Shown piece by piece: positions 42,947-44,572 of a stretch of 44,572 nucleotides of DNA. The translations under genes and the position numbers were made by a program. This DNA comes from Opitutia bacterium (GTDB lineage: Bacteria; Verrucomicrobiota; Verrucomicrobiia; Opitutales; Seribacteraceae), in NCBI GenBank assembly GCA_002713685.1, contig PATX01000005.1, positions 1 to 44,572 of the forward strand, read 5' to 3'. The notes beneath the pieces were generated by a model, which did no database searches, was not told where the DNA came from, and saw only the letters and a program-made list of their open reading frames with translations. The first letter of the stretch is position 1, and each line of letters starts with the position of its first letter.

Positions 42947-43552
42947 GTGAGAATTGGGTTCTTATGTCTTTCCTTTTTTGGTTTGATCTTTTCCGAAGGT
43001 CAGACTTTTGCGAAATTACCGCAATCGCCTGATTTAGCTAAGCCGGGGAACCCTATTATTTACGGTGGTTTATCCGTTGGAGATTCACGGGAGGAAGTGC
43101 TTTCAACATTGCGAAAAAATGGCTTTATTCAAATTTATGAAGAAAAGAGTGCCGGGGTAGTCAAATCTGCTGTCCGTTGGGATGGAATAAGATATGAGTT
43201 AGCCAGTAAATTAATCGATGATAAACTCGCTTTATGTTTAATTGAGGGTAACAAGGGATGGCAGGACTTCCATTACGATGATGTAGTTTCTAAGGAGTGG
43301 AAAAACCTGAGGGAGCGCGTTATAAATGCGTATGGAAAACCTTCAAAGTCTCGTAACTTTCCCGAATATTTTGATATTCCAGTAAATGATCTTGGAGGAA
43401 CAGTCACCGATATTTGGAACCTCAGTGATCGAACACTTATGCTTTCGGTAAGAAAATATGAAGCGAAAGATTGCTGTACGGATCAAATTTTGGAATTTTC
43501 ATGCTGTACCCTTTTGATCAAGCCACATGTGAAGGAAGTTTTACTTAAATAA
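42947..43552 (+). CDS. Small exported protein with BamE-like helical motif
   Basis: A 201-aa exported protein; the GTG start at 42947 gives a signal peptide (about residues 1-22). The section GGLSVGDSREEVLSTLRKNG near residue 40 is of the type seen in small BamE/SmpA-like domains, and LRERVINAYGKPSKSRNF near 122 may be a second copy of the same motif. A cluster of cysteines ends the chain (DCCTDQILEFSCCTLL). It lies between the toroid gene (4 bp) and ftsY (8 bp) in what looks like one operon. The function is unknown. Confidence 0.7.
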   Translation: MRIGFLCLSFFGLIFSEGQTFAKLPQSPDLAKPGNPIIYGGLSVGDSREEVLSTLRKNGFIQIYEEKSAGVVKSAVRWDGIRYELASKLIDDKLALCLIEGNKGWQDFHYDDVVSKEWKNLRERVINAYGKPSKSRNFPEYFDIPVNDLGGTVTDIWNLSDRTLMLSVRKYEAKDCCTDQILEFSCCTLLIKPHVKEVLLK

Positions 43553-43560
43553 GGAAATTA

Positions 43561-44490
43561 ATGGGGATATTTTCAAAGTTTAAAAGTGGGTTTAAACGGG
43601 GTGCCAATGCTTTACAGGATGCAGTCGGAAAGATGGTTGGTCGTACTCGACTGGAAGAAAGCGATTTGTTGGATCTGGAAGAGGCTTTCTATCAAAGTGA
43701 CTTTGGGGTTGAGACAACGGAGGAAATTATTGAAAGAATTCGTGAAGCCCATCGTCATGACGAAAATTTTCGAGGGGAAGATGCCAACACTTTGGCTAGA
43801 GAAATTCTTAGAAGAATTCTTGATGGCTCTGAAGGTAAATTATCTGAAAAACCTGATTCAGTTCCAGAAGTCATTTGTTTGGTGGGGGTAAATGGATCCG
43901 GCAAAACCACTACCTGTGCGAAATTGGGATACAGGTTTAAACAAAATAATTCATCATCTCTTCTTGCGGCATGTGACACTTTTAGAGCGGCAGCCACAGA
44001 ACAGTTGATCAGTTGGTCGGATAAATTGGATCTCGAGATCGTTTCAGGGCATCACGGTGCGGATTCTGCTGCAGTGGCTTTTGATGCTTATTCAGCCTGT
44101 GAATCCAGGGAATATGACCGCCTAGTCGTTGACACTGCGGGTAGACTGCATGTCAAAGATAACCTGATGGATGAACTTAGTAAGCTAAAGCGAGTTTTGC
44201 AGAAAAAAAACTCAGCGGCACCGCATCACTCTTGGTTGGTAATTGATGGTTCGACCGGTTTAAATGTGACTGAACAGGCGAAAGTTTTTCATGAAAAATT
44301 CGGCCTTACGGGCATTATTGTTACCAAGTTAGATGGTTCTTCTAAGGGAGGAGCTTTGGTTTCGATTTTTAGAACAATGAAATTACCTATCTATTTCATA
44401 GGGTTGGGAGAAAATGCAGATGATCTACAGCCTTTCTCTGTAGACTATTATCTCGATTCCATCTTGCCAGAAGTCCAAAAAGATTCCTGA
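43561..44490 (+). CDS. ftsY: Signal recognition particle receptor FtsY
   Basis: A 309-aa SRP-family GTPase, the membrane receptor that delivers ribosome-nascent chain complexes to the SecYEG translocon. The NG domain is complete: P-loop GVNGSGKTTTCAK near residue 108, DTFRAAATEQL near 139, DTAGRLHVKDNLMDEL near 191, TKLDGSSKGGA near 256 and the closing GLGENADDLQPF near 280. There is no long acidic A domain, which is usual outside Gammaproteobacteria. A GGAA-type ribosome-binding site precedes the ATG. It is 8 bp after the small secreted protein and 14 bp before the next start. Confidence 0.96.
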   Translation: MGIFSKFKSGFKRGANALQDAVGKMVGRTRLEESDLLDLEEAFYQSDFGVETTEEIIERIREAHRHDENFRGEDANTLAREILRRILDGSEGKLSEKPDSVPEVICLVGVNGSGKTTTCAKLGYRFKQNNSSSLLAACDTFRAAATEQLISWSDKLDLEIVSGHHGADSAAVAFDAYSACESREYDRLVVDTAGRLHVKDNLMDELSKLKRVLQKKNSAAPHHSWLVIDGSTGLNVTEQAKVFHEKFGLTGIIVTKLDGSSKGGALVSIFRTMKLPIYFIGLGENADDLQPFSVDYYLDSILPEVQKDS

Positions 44491-44504
44491 ATTTAAGAGA
44501 AGTT

Positions 44505-44572
44505 ATGAAAATTAAAATCGATCATCAGCGACTTGAAGTTGAATTGGGAGATCGTTCTTATGAAATAAGTAT
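44505..44572 (+). CDS. Start of a 3-dehydroquinate synthase-like gene (3' partial)
   Basis: The last 68 bases read MKIKIDHQRLEVELGDRSYEIS, cut by the window edge. The VELGDRSYEI pattern is typical of the first strand of AroB, which catalyses the second step of the shikimate pathway. Too little is visible to be certain. It starts 14 bp after ftsY, with AAGAGA as a possible ribosome-binding site. Confidence 0.5.
   Translation, partial: MKIKIDHQRLEVELGDRSYEIS

Noticed and set aside
1..44572. CRISPR array, IS element or prophage
   Set aside because: No regularly spaced repeats, transposase or phage-like gene was seen anywhere in the window.

Overview
The window looks like a chromosomal segment of a Verrucomicrobiota bacterium, probably an AT-rich marine or aquatic member of the Opitutae/Puniceicoccales type. 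The evidence is the mix of families: a PSD1-type cytochrome c protein (DUF1549/DUF1553) followed by a Tat-exported DUF1501 protein, a MoxR/DUF58/BatA cluster, several exported alpha/alpha-toroid (prenyltransferase/squalene-oxidase repeat) proteins, an FGE-sulfatase/WD40 fusion, NamZ, ThuA and an ovothiol-type methyltransferase. No phage, IS element or CRISPR array is visible. Both edges cut genes: a UxaE-like sugar-acid epimerase on the left and probably aroB on the right.

Layout. 1-2.7 kb: UxaE-like gene, a SelW-like Rdx protein and an AraC regulator. 2.9-12.8 kb: PSD1 and DUF1501 secreted proteins, a membrane-anchored VWA protein, ThuA, xylulokinase, a 4-mercaptohistidine-type methyltransferase and a small conserved protein. 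12.8-18.9 kb: housekeeping and envelope genes (rodA, RNase E/G, glycerate kinase, DUF2062, NamZ). 19-21.6 kb: ACT-domain protein, Sel1-repeat protein, tRNA-Ser(GCU) and a BamE-like lipoprotein. 21.6-36.0 kb: one long minus-strand operon of eight tightly packed genes: MoxR ATPase, DUF58, BatA/VWA, VWA/GATase-like, a very large coiled-coil membrane protein, an exported toroid protein, an FGE-WD40 protein and a lipoprotein. 36.0-36.8 kb: an intergenic stretch with what looks like a decayed DUF1737-type gene followed by a strong terminator. 36.8-41.0 kb: a small secreted protein, an NRAMP-like transporter lacking the metal motif, an azurin and a membrane-anchored toroid protein. 41.1-44.6 kb: a YdjY-like protein, another toroid protein, a small secreted protein, ftsY and the start of aroB.

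The most interesting material is the envelope machinery. The MoxR operon carries three proteins with intact MIDAS motifs plus a toroid protein. Outside it, 30 kb apart, lie two proteins that share one homologous N-terminal module (membrane anchor, SDFSDAG, LMQRQK, AISDI motifs) but end in different domains: a VWA domain in one and an alpha/alpha toroid in the other. The same two domain types that are separate subunits inside the operon are therefore mounted on a common anchor outside it. I infer, without proof, one envelope system in which VWA and toroid components work together under a MoxR chaperone. A second notable feature is an FGE domain whose N-terminal signature segment lies after, instead of before, the rest of the domain, inside a WD40 propeller.
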